A stretch of 23,813 nucleotides of DNA, from NCBI GenBank assembly GCA_963975265.1, contig CAXBGT010000066.1, forward strand, positions 1-23,813, read 5' to 3'. Of the stretch, positions 15,205 to 23,774 are shown piece by piece. The notes under the pieces are model-generated. The model was not told the origin of the DNA. It ran no database searches and was given only the letters and a program-made list of their open reading frames with translations. The stretch comes from CAJXUU01 sp963975265 (GTDB lineage Bacteria > Bacteroidota > Bacteroidia > Chitinophagales > Saprospiraceae). Position numbers and translations under genes: made by a program. Each line of letters opens with the position of its first letter. The stretch's first letter is position 1.

Positions 15205-16824
15205 ATGAAAAATAAATCTTATTTATCAACATTAAAAAATGACATGCCAGCAAGTTTGGTTGTCTTCTTTGTTGCTCTACCATTGTGTTTGGGGATAGCA
15301 CTCGCCAGTGGTGCACCATTATTTTCTGGAATTATTGCAGGAATTATAGGGGGTATTGTGGTTGGAAGCTTAAGTGGTTCCAAGATCGGAGTGAGTGGCC
15401 CCGCTGCAGGATTAGCAGCTATAGTCCTTACTGCAATAGGATCTTTAGGGGGTTATGAAAATTTTCTAGTAGCCGTTGTTCTTGGAGGCGCTATCCAGAT
15501 CGTATTCGGGTTACTTAAGGCAGGGGTGATCGGTTATTATTTTCCGTCTTCTGTTATTAAGGGTATGCTTACAGGCATCGGTATTATCATAATATTGAAG
15601 CAGATTCCTCACTTCTTTGGCTATGACGTTGATCCAGAAGGAGATTTTGCCTACTTGCAAGTGGATGGTCAGAATACATTTTCAGAAATAGGTATGATGT
15701 TTAGTAACGTCAGTATTGGACCTACGATTATTGCTATTGTTGGTCTTTCAGTAATGCTATTTTGGGATAAAATACTTGCTCAGAAAGCAAAATTTTTCAA
15801 AGTGATCCAGGGACCTCTTGTCGCTGTTGTGCTAGGAATTGTATATTTTATTATGACCCAAGGAACAGAATATGGTATAAGCTCTGACCACTTAGTAAGT
15901 GTACCTATTCCATCTGACTTTTCTTCTTTCGTTGATCAATTTAGTTTTCCAAATTTTAGTGTGATTACAAGTCCAGCGGTTTGGGTGACTGGTTTTACGA
16001 TTGCACTTGTTGCAAGTTTGGAAACCTTACTTTGCGTCGAAGCTACAGATAAATTGGATCCTGACAAAAATGTAACTCCTACCAATAGAGAGTTACTTGC
16101 TCAAGGTACTGGAAATATGATCTCTGGTCTTATCGGTGGACTTCCTATCACGCAAGTTATCGTTAGAAGTTCTGCAAATATCCAGTCAGGAGGTAAATCA
16201 AAGATGTCTGCTATAATTCATGGCTTTATGTTATTGATTTCTGTAGTGCTTATCCCTGGACTATTAAATATGATTCCACTTTCTGTTTTAGCTGCCATAT
16301 TGCTGATTGTAGGATTCAAGTTGGCAAAACCGGCATTATTTGCATCTATGTACAAATTAGGCTGGAAACAATTTCTTCCATTTACAGTTACAGTATTAGG
16401 TATCATTTTTACTGATTTACTGATGGGAATTGGATTGGGATTAATGGTTGGAATAGTCGTGATCTTGATAAAAAGTTACCAAAATTCACACTTTCTTCAT
16501 ATTGAAGATGCTAGTAATGGCGTTCATAGAATCAAAATGGAATTGGCTGAGGAAGTTACTTTTTTCAATAAAGGTGCAATTCTTAAGGAACTTGACAGTT
16601 TGCCAGAAAATTCATTCTTAGAACTAGATGTTCGTAAGACTAGATACCTAGATCATGATATTCTTGAAATTTTAGAAGATTTTTCATCAAAAGCGAAGAA
16701 TAGAAAGATAGACATCAAGTTGATTTCTGAGCGCGGAGAAGCATTAAATCTATCTAGTTATGTAGAATTCTTCAAAGGGAAACCCAAAAAAGATGATATT
16801 GATTACGAATTGAAATCGGCTTAA
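15205..16824 (+). CDS. SulP-family inorganic anion transporter, probably bicarbonate
   Basis: This 539-aa inner-membrane protein has about 10-14 hydrophobic segments. The SulP signature region is near the N-terminus (DMPASLVVFFVALPLCLGIAL, then SGAPLFSGIIAGIIGGIVVG and SGSKIGVSGPAAGLAAIVL). The central ETLLCVEATDKLDPDK and RELLAQGTGNMISGLIGGLP motif is also typical. After the last helix (~420-440) comes a short cytoplasmic STAS-like domain to the C-terminus (FLELDVRKTRYLDHDILEIL). SulP proteins carry sulfate, bicarbonate or other anions. The carbonic anhydrase gene begins 39 bases downstream, which favours bicarbonate; sulfate cannot be excluded from sequence alone. An inverted repeat lies in the presumed promoter. 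Confidence 0.92.
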   Translation: MKNKSYLSTLKNDMPASLVVFFVALPLCLGIALASGAPLFSGIIAGIIGGIVVGSLSGSKIGVSGPAAGLAAIVLTAIGSLGGYENFLVAVVLGGAIQIVFGLLKAGVIGYYFPSSVIKGMLTGIGIIIILKQIPHFFGYDVDPEGDFAYLQVDGQNTFSEIGMMFSNVSIGPTIIAIVGLSVMLFWDKILAQKAKFFKVIQGPLVAVVLGIVYFIMTQGTEYGISSDHLVSVPIPSDFSSFVDQFSFPNFSVITSPAVWVTGFTIALVASLETLLCVEATDKLDPDKNVTPTNRELLAQGTGNMISGLIGGLPITQVIVRSSANIQSGGKSKMSAIIHGFMLLISVVLIPGLLNMIPLSVLAAILLIVGFKLAKPALFASMYKLGWKQFLPFTVTVLGIIFTDLLMGIGLGLMVGIVVILIKSYQNSHFLHIEDASNGVHRIKMELAEEVTFFNKGAILKELDSLPENSFLELDVRKTRYLDHDILEILEDFSSKAKNRKIDIKLISERGEALNLSSYVEFFKGKPKKDDIDYELKSA

Positions 16825-16863
16825 ACTATTTATTAAAACAAAATATAAATAATACTAAATATT

Positions 16864-17475
16864 ATGCATACACAAACAAAAGAAACACAATCAGCACTTA
16901 CTCCACATTCCGTTTTGGAGATGATGAAGGAAGGAAATAGACGATTCCTATCTAAATCTATTGCTGATAGAAACCATCACCAACAAGTGAAAGATACAAG
17001 TACAGGGCAGTATCCGATGGCTGTTGTGCTAAGCTGTATCGATTCTAGGGTGCCTGTGGAGATCGTATTTGACCAAGGGATCGGTGATATATTCAGTGCT
17101 AGAGTTGCAGGAAATATAGTAAACGTAGACATGCTGGGTTCTATGGAGTACTCGTGTAAAGTAGCGGGTTCGAAAGTAGTAATGGTGCTAGGACACACTA
17201 AATGTGGAGCTGTAACAGCTGCTTGTAAGCACACAGAATTGGGAAATATAACTGCATTATTAAGTAAGATTAAGCCAGCTGTAGATGAGTTAGTGAAGCC
17301 TGACGTGGAACTTACAACAGAAGTGATAGAAGAGGTAGTAGTACTTAATGTGAAAAATGCGATGGAGCAGATAAGAAAAGAGAGTCTGATTCTAAAGGAA
17401 ATGGAAGACAACGGAGAGATCACTATCGTAGGAGCAGTTTATGATGTATCAAGTGGTGGAGTGAGTTATTTATAA
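16864..17475 (+). CDS. Beta-class carbonic anhydrase
   Basis: This 203-aa cytoplasmic protein interconverts carbon dioxide and bicarbonate. The zinc site of beta-carbonic anhydrases is complete: Cys58, with the Asp60-Arg62 dyad in VLSCIDSRVP, then His111 and Cys114 in LGHTKCGAV. The dimer and active-site strand FSARVAGNIV and the late IVGAVYDVSSGGVSYL also fit. Length matches the class, and there is no signal peptide. It is the second gene of a SulP/carbonic anhydrase pair (39-base gap), a known arrangement in which the transporter supplies or removes bicarbonate. A GC-rich stem-loop about 70 bases after the stop probably ends the transcript. Confidence 0.95.
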   Translation: MHTQTKETQSALTPHSVLEMMKEGNRRFLSKSIADRNHHQQVKDTSTGQYPMAVVLSCIDSRVPVEIVFDQGIGDIFSARVAGNIVNVDMLGSMEYSCKVAGSKVVMVLGHTKCGAVTAACKHTELGNITALLSKIKPAVDELVKPDVELTTEVIEEVVVLNVKNAMEQIRKESLILKEMEDNGEITIVGAVYDVSSGGVSYL

Positions 17476-17545
17476 GATAGAGAGTTATCATGTTTTTGGA
17501 TTATGGTGTAATTGACACCAGGCTTCAAAGTTGGTTAGTTATCGA

Positions 17546-17577
17546 GCCGGAAGTGATTAATTAATTCCGGCATTTTA
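17546..17577 (+). terminator. Terminator after the carbonic anhydrase gene
   Basis: GCCGGAA at 17546-17552 pairs with TTCCGGC at 17565-17571, with a 12-base A+T loop, followed by ATTTTAAA. The stem is strong for this A+T-rich DNA; the T-run is short. Confidence 0.6.
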
Positions 17578-17696
17578 AATTAACTTCTATGTATAGCTTG
17601 TTTGTTTATTGAAATAGAGTATCAGAGAATCTACAATATAGTTAATAATAAATCGTTACGGTAACTGCATGTGAACCAATTAAAAGTTGTAGAATG

Positions 17697-18401
17697 ATGA
17701 AATTTCCAACTTGTTATAGTGTGTTTTCCATATTGATTTTATTAGTTGTTGTTTCTTGTGGGAAGGAAGGTGAAATGGACCCACAAGGGATTAGTTATGA
17801 TATTGTGCAAATAAATGAAGGATTTACATTAGAAGGTTCACATGGAATGGACTGCGTTTACCTTGATCTCAACTTTGATGGAGAAAATGATATAGGAATC
17901 TGCAATAGATTTGGTACTTCCGAGGGTGGTGCCTTTTTAGAAATACAAAATCCTTCATTGCGAATTGCCACGACCGAGACAACGGATTCAATTCATCAGT
18001 GCATTGTCGAAACTAAAACCTACGATTGTAGATCCTCCGCGATGAATGAATCAGAATTAGATTGTCCTGTTGATGGAGAATATTCCATAAAGGCTTTCGA
18101 AGATCAAGGATATCCAACCATTATAGAGGATGTAAACCTAATTGACGAGAATCATACATTTACAAATACGGGTACTCTTCTTCATTCATTTGATTTCAGC
18201 AATGCTTTTGGTTGTTTTGTTAATGATTTAAGCCGAGAATACTGGTTAAACACGAATGAAAAGTTTCTGATATTCAAAATTGAGAAAGATGGAAAAACGA
18301 CCAACGGTTACATCAAACTTTCAATATTATTTGTTTTAGAAAACTATGACATCAAACAAGATCAAACATTCATCCATGAAGTCGGACTTGAGAAAGATTA
18401 G
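17697..18401 (+). CDS. Hypothetical lipoprotein with one Ca-binding-like loop
   Basis: Two adjacent ATGs (17694, 17697) are possible starts; I use the second (234 aa). The N-terminus is a lipoprotein signal: a hydrophobic run FSILILLVVV ends in Ser-Cys, followed by Gly-Lys-Glu, so the protein is probably lipid-anchored after cleavage before this Cys. The mature part contains DLNFDGENDIGI, matching the D-x-N-x-D-G-x-x-D pattern of dockerin or EF-hand-like calcium loops. It also has several Cys (DCVY, HQCIVE, YDCRSS, LDCPVD, GCFVND) that could form disulfides. I recognise no family. It stands alone, convergent with the TonB receptor gene 61 bases further on. The role is unknown. Confidence 0.75.
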   Translation: MKFPTCYSVFSILILLVVVSCGKEGEMDPQGISYDIVQINEGFTLEGSHGMDCVYLDLNFDGENDIGICNRFGTSEGGAFLEIQNPSLRIATTETTDSIHQCIVETKTYDCRSSAMNESELDCPVDGEYSIKAFEDQGYPTIIEDVNLIDENHTFTNTGTLLHSFDFSNAFGCFVNDLSREYWLNTNEKFLIFKIEKDGKTTNGYIKLSILFVLENYDIKQDQTFIHEVGLEKD

Positions 18402-18462
18402 TAAAATGGTGCAGTGATCGAATCACCTATATTCAATCATAGTACTTCTTTTGCTATGGTTT

Positions 18463-20886
18463 CTAAAACGCTACATTCAACCCTAACATGAAATTGATCC
18501 CAGCCTGTGGATATACAAAGTTCTCAGTTACAATATCCCCAGCTAGGTAGCTATAAGTATATCCATTGCTGGAGTACTTTGCATCGAAGATGTTATTTAT
18601 CATTGCTGTCAGCCTAACATTGCCGAGGAATGTTGGGTCCCAATCATATCCAAATCTAAGATTGCTGAATGTATAAGCAGGAAGCTTTCTTTCTTCGTTT
18701 GATGTGTTATCGAGATATTGTTTCCCTACATATTTGGTTGAAAGCTCAATCTCTAGACCTGCCTCAAATTTGTACAAAAACGAATTAGCAGCAATAATTG
18801 ACGGAGAATATGATATTTCTGTATTCTTATGCGTAATTGCCACACCGTCACCAAAATCTTCAATAAACTCATTATGGATCTTGTTTTGACTGATCGTTGT
18901 GTTGGCATTCCAAAATAGCATATCTGTTACTTTTACAGAAATTGAAGCTTCCGAACCTATCCTCGAGCTTTTACCAGCATTAGTCCTTATGAATGCTCCA
19001 CTTTGGTCTAATTCCCCTGTTAGTACAAGTTGATTTGTGTAGGACATCACATAATTGTTCCATTCAAATGAGAATTTTTCATTTGAAGATCTGTATCCAA
19101 ATTCAAGATCATATAGTTGTTCTGGCTTGGGAAGGTCTTCTAAGTTGTCAATAAAATCGCCTCTATTAGGCTCTTTGTTCGCGACAGCAAATGAAGCATA
19201 AGCATTATTTCTATCCGCTATGTTGTATGTAATTCCCACCTTTGGATTTAAAAATGCATAGTCTACTTTTACATCCAACGGAGTAAGGTCATCATCAATT
19301 CCTAATATTTCATAGTTTACCTTCCTAAATTGCATATCACCGAAAAGGTCAAATTTTCCAACTTTGTGAGTAGCTTTCAAGTAGACATTTGCATCAAGTT
19401 TATCACCTGTACCTTCGTAATATCTCTGAGCGAGATTTACATTCTCAATACCTTGGGCTGAAACTACATGTCCATAGTGATCGCCTTTGTATTCAGATAT
19501 GGCTCCCCCAAATTGGACATTTGTATTTACATTTGCTTGGTATTCGCCGCCAAGAATGATTCCAATATTATCGTTATTCAACCACCTTCTCCTTACCAGA
19601 TCACCGTTTGTAATCGTATCGCCTGTTGGGGTGACTGGATTGATAGAGCTATAGCCATCATATGATTCTGCTGGCTTGAATTCTTCGAAAAAACCCAAAC
19701 CTCCTGTGTAGTGTACTGTACTATTCAACTTCAATTTGTCATTTGGAGCTAATGTGTAGTGTAGCTGGTAGTGATCCTGTTGGTAATCATCAACTTGATT
19801 TTCATAAGTGTAGAAATTGTATCTTCTGTCACTTTCAAATAGATTGATAGAATCTTGAGTCCCGTAGAAATTCCTATCATAATGATCTTGAAGATCAGAT
19901 TCAGTGCCAGTTATTTTTGATTCAGGTGTTCCATTCCATGATTGATATGTGCGTTCATGGCCAGAAAATGCCAACAGCCTAAGAGAAGACTTTTCGCCCA
20001 TTCTAGCTGCAGAGAAGTACCACGATTTCAAGTCAGATGAAGCCCTATCGATATATCCATCAGAACTGATTACAGAATACCTAGCATCTACAGTGTATTT
20101 ATCATTTAATAATCCTGTACCTAGATTGATGGCTAATTTATTTGTAGCGAAACTCCCCAATGATGCATTCACATGTGCATACGGATTTTGATGAATCTTG
20201 TTTGTGTTCAGGCTTATAGTACCACCAAATGCACCTGCTCCGTTTGTAGATGTACCTACTCCCCTTTGAATTTGTACATTGTCGACTGAGGACATGAAGT
20301 CAGGGAGATCTACCCAAAATACACCTTGTGATTCAGAATCATTTAGTGCTACGCCATTAATCGTTACATTTATTCTAGTAGCATCACTGCCTCTCATTCT
20401 AATAGATGTATAACCAATTCCTGCTCCAGCGTCAGAAGTTACTACGACCGATGGAGTCCATCTTAATAAAAAGGGTACGTCCTGCCCAAGGTTTTCTTTG
20501 TTTAGTTGTTCACTGTTAAGATTAGTATGGGCGAATGCAGAGTTTTCAGCTACTCTAGTTGAGTTGATCTCAATACTTTGTAGTTCTAGTAAGTTCTTGC
20601 CAAGATTTACATCTAAAGATTGATCTGCATTAATGTCCACTTCTTGAGTTAACGAATTATATCCTACATAACTTACTTTGAGATTATAGGTGCCCGAATC
20701 AATATTCTCGATCTTATAAAATCCAGATTCATCTGAAATACTTGCAAGGTAAGTGCCTTCGAAGAACACACTTGCTTGAATCAATGGTTCTCCATTTGCA
20801 TTGGTAACTATTCCAGATAGTGTGTGTTGAGCATGAATAGAGCAAGCAAATACAACTACAATTAATAATGATTGAAAAAATCTCAT
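18463..20886 (-). CDS. TonB-dependent outer-membrane receptor under TPP riboswitch control, probably for thiamine
   Basis: The start is the ATG at 20886 (807 aa); a TTG one codon earlier is less likely. Residues 1-20 are a signal peptide (RFFQSLLIVVVFACSIHAQ). Residues ~22-105 form the carboxypeptidase-regulatory-like domain common in this phylum (LSGIVTNANGEPLIQASVFF, SGTYNLKVSYVGY). The plug domain follows (SAFAHTNLNSEQLNKENLGQ, IRMRGSDATRINVTINGV, IQRGVGTSTNGAGAFGG). The rest is a 22-strand-type barrel ending in LGLNVAF with the terminal aromatic. Such receptors import ligands across the outer membrane using TonB energy. A TPP riboswitch in its leader strongly suggests thiamine, its phosphates or precursors as the ligand. 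No SusD partner or pnuT/thiamine kinase gene lies next to it in this window. Confidence 0.93.
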   Translation of the reverse strand: MRFFQSLLIVVVFACSIHAQHTLSGIVTNANGEPLIQASVFFEGTYLASISDESGFYKIENIDSGTYNLKVSYVGYNSLTQEVDINADQSLDVNLGKNLLELQSIEINSTRVAENSAFAHTNLNSEQLNKENLGQDVPFLLRWTPSVVVTSDAGAGIGYTSIRMRGSDATRINVTINGVALNDSESQGVFWVDLPDFMSSVDNVQIQRGVGTSTNGAGAFGGTISLNTNKIHQNPYAHVNASLGSFATNKLAINLGTGLLNDKYTVDARYSVISSDGYIDRASSDLKSWYFSAARMGEKSSLRLLAFSGHERTYQSWNGTPESKITGTESDLQDHYDRNFYGTQDSINLFESDRRYNFYTYENQVDDYQQDHYQLHYTLAPNDKLKLNSTVHYTGGLGFFEEFKPAESYDGYSSINPVTPTGDTITNGDLVRRRWLNNDNIGIILGGEYQANVNTNVQFGGAISEYKGDHYGHVVSAQGIENVNLAQRYYEGTGDKLDANVYLKATHKVGKFDLFGDMQFRKVNYEILGIDDDLTPLDVKVDYAFLNPKVGITYNIADRNNAYASFAVANKEPNRGDFIDNLEDLPKPEQLYDLEFGYRSSNEKFSFEWNNYVMSYTNQLVLTGELDQSGAFIRTNAGKSSRIGSEASISVKVTDMLFWNANTTISQNKIHNEFIEDFGDGVAITHKNTEISYSPSIIAANSFLYKFEAGLEIELSTKYVGKQYLDNTSNEERKLPAYTFSNLRFGYDWDPTFLGNVRLTAMINNIFDAKYSSNGYTYSYLAGDIVTENFVYPQAGINFMLGLNVAF

Positions 20887-20951
20887 CAAGCTATTTTAAT
20901 ATGACAGGGATGAGAGTAGGTTTAGCTGAAGAGTGAATCTCTATATGCGTT

Positions 20952-21029
20952 CAATTTCCCTTTTCAGCATTATCTGAACAGGTTCGTCGGGTCTAATCTC
21001 AGCCAAGTTTTTCTTAGCACCCCAAAATG
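20952..21029 (-). ncRNA. TPP riboswitch (THI element)
   Basis: Read on the minus strand, the conserved TPP-aptamer blocks occur in the correct order. They are TTGGGGTGCTAAG, then GGCTGAGATTAGACCCGACG, GAACCTGTTCAG, TAATGCTGAAA and AGGGAAATTG. The CTGAGA and ACCC blocks and the GAACCTG...TAATGC...AGGGAA blocks are the pyrimidine- and pyrophosphate-sensing arms. Closing stem P1 can form between CATTTT and AAATTG with one mismatch. The aptamer ends about 65 bases before the receptor ATG. No T-run terminator is obvious, so control of translation initiation is more likely. Confidence 0.93.
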
Positions 21030-21034
21030 TTTTG

Positions 21035-21042
21035 CAAAGGTA
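21035..21042 (-). promoter_or_regulatory. -7 element for the riboswitch transcript
   Basis: On the minus strand this reads TACCTTTG, an exact match to the Bacteroidota -7 consensus TAnnTTTG. Transcription would start just before the aptamer. A clear -33 TTTG is not seen at the usual distance. Confidence 0.5.
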
Positions 21043-21376
21043 GGTTTTTAGATTTACGATTTATGGATAAAATAATGTGAATTTTCAAATGATGTTGAAA
21101 ATAATCTAGCCTTACGAGAGAAAACAAACACAACTCAGTTGGAAAGACAACATGTAGCAATTTTGGGCTAAATTAGATTAATTACTTACAAAATCAATTT
21201 GTAGCCATCGATCCGATTCCAGTACTCTACCGAAAAAATCCTCGTAATCGTCGACAAAACTGGCATTTGGTCGATGAATACCTCAATTTAGTAACATAAT
21301 GAATCAGAAAAACGATTTATAAGTAATTGAATAACAATCTACTAAAAGAATTAATAACCTACTAAAATAACTACCT

Positions 21377-21592
21377 ATGAGAAATCTTAAATATGAAACA
21401 ATCGTTTACAACAATGGTATCTATGGTATCAAATCAGGGATGAGAAAAAGTATCCAAGAAAAAACGAGAGAATGCTTAAAGAGAAAACGAAGAACGAATC
21501 CTGACAGGAAAATTTCTAAAACGGAACTGATCATAAAGTTGAGTCTCATTATAAGTATCCTTTCACTGGTTGCTGTTATTTGGCTTGGATAA
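21377..21592 (+). CDS. Small basic tail-anchored hypothetical protein
   Basis: This is a 71-aa protein of no family I recognise. The first ~48 residues are soluble and very basic (RKSIQEKTRECLKRKRRTN and PDRKISKTE). Residues ~50-69 form a single hydrophobic helix at the extreme C-terminus (LIIKLSLIISILSLVAVIWL), so the protein would sit in the inner membrane with its basic part in the cytoplasm, where it could contact nucleic acid or acidic lipid. The ATG has an A-rich upstream context, and a stem-loop lies 18 bases after the stop. Both support a real, singly transcribed gene. It lies between two minus-strand outer-membrane protein genes. The role is unknown. Confidence 0.55.
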   Translation: MRNLKYETIVYNNGIYGIKSGMRKSIQEKTRECLKRKRRTNPDRKISKTELIIKLSLIISILSLVAVIWLG

Positions 21593-21609
21593 AATGAAGT
21601 GAGTAACTT

Positions 21610-21648
21610 AGAATGTTGTTTTGTGCAGCATTCTATTTTCTCATTTTA
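21610..21648 (+). terminator. Terminator after the small tail-anchored protein gene
   Basis: AGAATGTTG at 21610-21618 pairs with CAGCATTCT at 21626-21634 (one G-T pair), followed by ATTTTCTCATTTT. It is placed between two 3' ends and may act in both directions. Confidence 0.6.
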
Positions 21649-21719
21649 TAAATCTAGTTTCTATAAAAAGAGGATCAGGATAGAACATAAAGCTAGCACA
21701 CAATGTCTGACAGCTATAT

Positions 21720-23612
21720 TTAGTTCAACAACAACCAGCTAACTCCAAATCTCAATTTAAAATCAAACTGAGGATATTTAGCTACCTGATATGAGACATT
21801 GTCTTGAAATAAATTATTAATATTTTCGAACCTCAAGAATAGTCTAAAGGTCTTGACTTTGCCAGTGAAGTAAACATCAGTCATCGGGTAGAACTCTAAA
21901 GTTTCCGTAGATTGTCGAAATTGTCCAATCACTTGGCTGTAGTCAGATCCAGTATGAGTAGGATTTAGTCGAACTTCTGCACCAAATCTGGCGTACAAAG
22001 CTCTGTCAAATAGATATCCTGTGATGTGTAAATTATGTTTAGAATATAAGGTAGGCAAATTATATATGTTGTCACTGAAGATCTGAAACATAGCGTAATT
22101 TTCCATTCCCAATTTCCAAAACGTGAACTCGTTGGCAATAGAAATAGATGTTGAGGAAAATATTTCTTCTGTCTGTCTCACTGTTGATGTAGTGTCATAA
22201 TATATGGCATTGTTAACAAGAGATTGTTTGATGTTTCCTTTGATCTTTAATTTTGGAATGTCAAATTCTCCGAATAAATCTGATCCTACTGGTTTAGTTA
22301 GATCTTTCTCCCAGCCTTTAACTTTAAGGCCATTTAGGACTAGGCTTCTGCTGATGAGATCTGGTGTGAACCTATAAAATGCTGCACCTCCATTAATATC
22401 TATCCAACTTCCCAGATCAAGATTAAGGCTTCCTCTAAGATGAAAATCCCCTGCACCATCCGCTAGTCCGAGTTGGCCAGTAGATTTAATGGCTATGGAC
22501 TTTGTAATGGGCACATCTCCCTTAAAATCTACATACAGATTGTCGAAACCAGATTCGAATCCTAATTGATCAATATCGTAGCGATCATAGACTAACCCTG
22601 CTCTTATGTTAAGTTTTTCCCCATCACTTGCATACGCATAAAACGCATTAGAAATCTTATTGACCTTATTATAAAACCTAATTCCTCTATCTTCGATATT
22701 AAATTGTCCATATTCGATAGAATCGGCTGAGGCACTTGTAGTCGCATCACTAAATTTGTAATATCTACTATCAAATTTTAAGTCATATCTAAGCAGATAT
22801 TGAACTTGGTTTTTCTCTGGTTTGTTGAGTTGGTAATAATTTATAAGTGAGTATTGTTTTTGTTGATGCCTTGTTTGTGCATCTTTTGAAACTACAGGCA
22901 CATTTGCCCTATCTCCAAGCTGAGGATTGAGAAAAAATGTATCAAGGGCAATGCCTCCATTCTGACCTTCTTCATTCACATTTGATAGCATTGAGAGGAA
23001 TCCAGTATACCTTTTATTTTCACTTTGGAATCTTAGTGATACACCAAAGTTGGTCGTCTTAGTCAGTTGATTAGAATAGAATCCTTGTTGCCTTATTCTT
23101 CGATAGTTGAGACTGATGGCAGTTCCATCATTAAAATTACGAGCAAAATCAGAGCGGATTACAAAATTTTGCTGACCACCTACCGGACTAAAGAATACGT
23201 TGGTAAGTGGAGTGTTGTTTTCAAAGAAGCGGAAATCATCTAGTTCGAAATTGTACAGATCATATTGATTAAGTCCTTCATCAAACCCTATATAAGGTTT
23301 TGATTCGTAGATCTGGGATCTTGCTGCAGAGCCTGCATTTCCTAAGTTTTGATAATCGACCCATCTTCGTTTAGCTGGGTCATACTGATGAAAAAAATTA
23401 TCCAATGTACTGTCTTGGAAATCATAGAAAGTTGTGATGTCTGATAACTTGAAGTATCGCAAAATAATAGTGTCTGGCAAATTGCTTTTTGCAATTGAGT
23501 CAGTCTTCTGTTGTGACATTCTTGCAAAGTCTCTGCTATCACCAAATTGAGCAGAAACATCAACCATGTTGAATATTGTTACTAGGATTAGAATATTGAA
23601 AAATTTCTTCAT
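21720..23612 (-). CDS. Putative outer-membrane porin (Porin_10-like)
   Basis: I use the ATG at 23612 (630 aa); an upstream in-frame TTG adds three residues that do not improve the signal peptide. Residues 1-22 (MKKFFNILILVTIFNMVDVSAQ) are a signal peptide. The next part resembles the Bacteroidota Porin_10 family of predicted barrels: DTIILRYFKLSDITTFYDF, NLGNAGSAARSQIYES, IGFDEGLNQYDLYNFELDD, then FRFFENNTPLTNVFFSPVGGQ with QNFVIRSDFARNFNDG. The remaining ~450 residues are alternating strands ending in LRFGVSWLLLN. Such proteins are thought to form large outer-membrane pores, but the substrate is unknown and experimental evidence for the family is thin. The gene is alone on its strand, about 100 bases from a large inverted repeat at its 5' side. 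Confidence 0.82.
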   Translation of the reverse strand: MKKFFNILILVTIFNMVDVSAQFGDSRDFARMSQQKTDSIAKSNLPDTIILRYFKLSDITTFYDFQDSTLDNFFHQYDPAKRRWVDYQNLGNAGSAARSQIYESKPYIGFDEGLNQYDLYNFELDDFRFFENNTPLTNVFFSPVGGQQNFVIRSDFARNFNDGTAISLNYRRIRQQGFYSNQLTKTTNFGVSLRFQSENKRYTGFLSMLSNVNEEGQNGGIALDTFFLNPQLGDRANVPVVSKDAQTRHQQKQYSLINYYQLNKPEKNQVQYLLRYDLKFDSRYYKFSDATTSASADSIEYGQFNIEDRGIRFYNKVNKISNAFYAYASDGEKLNIRAGLVYDRYDIDQLGFESGFDNLYVDFKGDVPITKSIAIKSTGQLGLADGAGDFHLRGSLNLDLGSWIDINGGAAFYRFTPDLISRSLVLNGLKVKGWEKDLTKPVGSDLFGEFDIPKLKIKGNIKQSLVNNAIYYDTTSTVRQTEEIFSSTSISIANEFTFWKLGMENYAMFQIFSDNIYNLPTLYSKHNLHITGYLFDRALYARFGAEVRLNPTHTGSDYSQVIGQFRQSTETLEFYPMTDVYFTGKVKTFRLFLRFENINNLFQDNVSYQVAKYPQFDFKLRFGVSWLLLN

Positions 23613-23723
23613 CAGCGGCAAAAGTAATAATCAAAGATGATAACGGACTGATTATTCACAATGCAGTTGAAGAAAGGTTAATTTATGTTAGAATTAACGA
23701 TTGACTTGTGTATAATAAGAAAT

Positions 23724-23774
23724 GTCTTTATAGGTTTTGCTTAAATATCCATTGAAAGCAAAACCTATAAAGAC
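23724..23774. repeat. Perfect 19-bp inverted repeat with 13-base loop
   Basis: GTCTTTATAGGTTTTGCTT at 23724-23742 is exactly complementary to the segment at 23756-23774. Neither side has a long T-run: + side TTAAAAAA, minus side ATTTCTTATT. It lies 112 bases upstream of the porin start and 39 bases from the window edge. It may be a bidirectional terminator between convergent or tandem genes, or an element end. Confidence 0.7.

Larger units (their letters stand above)
20887..21376. other. 490-base gene-free stretch with the riboswitch leader
   Basis: It holds the minus-strand leader, TPP aptamer and promoter of the receptor gene (20887 to about 21042). The remainder (21043-21376) is A+T-rich sequence in which I see no gene or clear repeat; it should contain the promoter of the small + strand gene at 21377. 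Confidence 0.6.

Noticed and set aside
18414..18458. Two short stems (GTGAT/ATCAC and CATAG/CTATG) between the lipoprotein and receptor 3' ends.
   Set aside because: Each has only five pairs and lacks a T-run on either strand, so I did not call terminators.
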